A program made the translations under genes and the position numbers. 43,624 nt of DNA from Planctomycetaceae bacterium (GTDB lineage: Bacteria > Planctomycetota > SZUA-567): contig JAJQFC010000213.1 of the NCBI GenBank assembly GCA_021201355.1, positions 1-43,624 of the forward strand, written 5' to 3'. Below are positions 43,335-43,624 of this stretch, one piece after another; the stretch's first letter is position 1; each line of letters starts with the position of its first letter. The notes beneath the pieces were generated by a model that had not been told where the DNA came from, did no database searches, and was given only the letters and a program-made list of their open reading frames with translations.

Positions 43335-43553
43335 TTACCCTTCCGACGGCTTTGCCGAATTTCCTTCGCACTGCCCGGCGCCGGATGCATTTGAGGCCGG
43401 CTCCGGTTCGAGTTCGGCCAGGCGCTTTTCCAAAGCGTCAATCCGTTCCCGCAGGCGCTGGTGGACGAGGAAGGCGTCCCGCCGCGCCCGGGACCGGGCC
43501 GCAAGGCTCCACAGGTATCCGGCCAGCGCAGCCAGTCCCGCGTAAAAAACCAT
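43335..43553 (-). CDS. Small membrane-anchored coiled-coil protein (CcmD-like appearance)
   Basis: A 72-residue protein with one N-terminal membrane helix (VFYAGLAALAGYLWSLA), a basic stretch (ARSRARRDAF) and a short coiled coil (LRERIDALEKRLAEL), ending in a low-complexity tail. The layout resembles the small haem-exporter subunit CcmD or other helper membrane peptides, but sequence alone is not enough to name it. Its ATG directly follows the TAG that ends the upstream gene, in the same frame, so it is either translationally coupled or an extension of that gene. Confidence 0.55.
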   Translation of the reverse strand: MVFYAGLAALAGYLWSLAARSRARRDAFLVHQRLRERIDALEKRLAELEPEPASNASGAGQCEGNSAKPSEG

Positions 43554-43624
43554 CTAGGCCCGGAGCCGGACGTACAGGGCAATCGGCCACGCCGGCGCCA
43601 CCGTGACCTTCTCCGCGGCGGAGG
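43554..43624 (-). CDS. C-terminal end of an upstream gene (partial)
   Basis: The minus strand is open from the right edge to TAG (43554-43556), encoding SAAEKVTVAPAWPIALYVRL plus two residues. Only the last 22 residues or so are present and I cannot assign a family. The TAG is followed at once by the ATG of the small membrane protein. Confidence 0.4.
   Translation of the reverse strand, partial: SAAEKVTVAPAWPIALYVRLRA

Noticed and set aside
1-43624. Complete reassignment of TAG to an amino acid
   Set aside because: Genes of standard length such as ald and thrC end at TAG, and thrC is followed at once by a terminator.
1-43624. tRNA genes, rRNA, CRISPR arrays, intact insertion sequences
   Set aside because: No T-loop-like motif with a cloverleaf context, no regularly spaced repeats and no intact transposase were found by eye on either strand.

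Overview
This window looks like a chromosomal segment of a Gram-negative, GC-rich bacterium. Exported TPR proteins, proline-rich exported proteins, a PEGA-domain lipoprotein and very small lipoproteins are typical of the Planctomycetota/Lentisphaerota (PVC) group. That placement is an inference from gene style, because no rRNA or marker phylogeny is possible here.

The left part is accessory. Positions 1-1010 carry the eroded edge of a mobile element on the minus strand: a MobC-like gene running off the window, a frameshifted excisionase-type HTH gene and a frameshifted unknown gene. It abuts the C-terminal remnant of a sugar-binding protein (about 1011-1321, also frameshifted). The ABC sugar importer that this protein would have served follows (ATPase, two permeases, and a ureidoglycolate-lyase-family protein; 2026-6146). 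Next is a Lrp/AsnC regulator divergent from an alanine dehydrogenase operon (ald, APC amino-acid permease, an SDR lacking the usual catalytic Tyr, and an ACC-synthase-like aminotransferase; 6256-11806).

Positions 12243-29577 form one co-directional, tightly packed 17-kb island that looks like an NTPase/helicase conflict (defence) system and that I cannot match to a named system. It encodes a very large P-loop ATPase, a degenerate ATPase with a HEPN-like C-terminal motif, a protein with a CoiA-like zinc finger, a coiled-coil protein with what looks like a dead McrB-like AAA+ domain, an unknown protein, and an 1825-codon SF2 helicase with a C-terminal DUF1998 domain of the DruE/DrmA/DrmB kind. 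The two largest genes are each interrupted once, in frame, by TAG; the reading frame and domain logic continue past it. Nothing else in the 17 kb is broken. A nearby small gene (29697-30056, minus) shows the same pattern. TAG also ends several ordinary genes here (ald, thrC, the thioesterase), so the code is not simply reassigned. Nonsense mutation, programmed readthrough and conditional amber suppression all remain open.

The right part (29.7-43.6 kb) is mostly minus-strand core chromosome: two exported proteins sharing a VPWWKGG signature, a small-lipoprotein/PEGA-lipoprotein pair with a clear sigma70 promoter, threonine synthase, a 1060-residue exported TPR protein, a YbgC-type thioesterase, the RNase P RNA, a PhnP-like metallo-hydrolase, and the frr-pyrH pair. 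No tRNA, rRNA, CRISPR array or intact insertion sequence was found.
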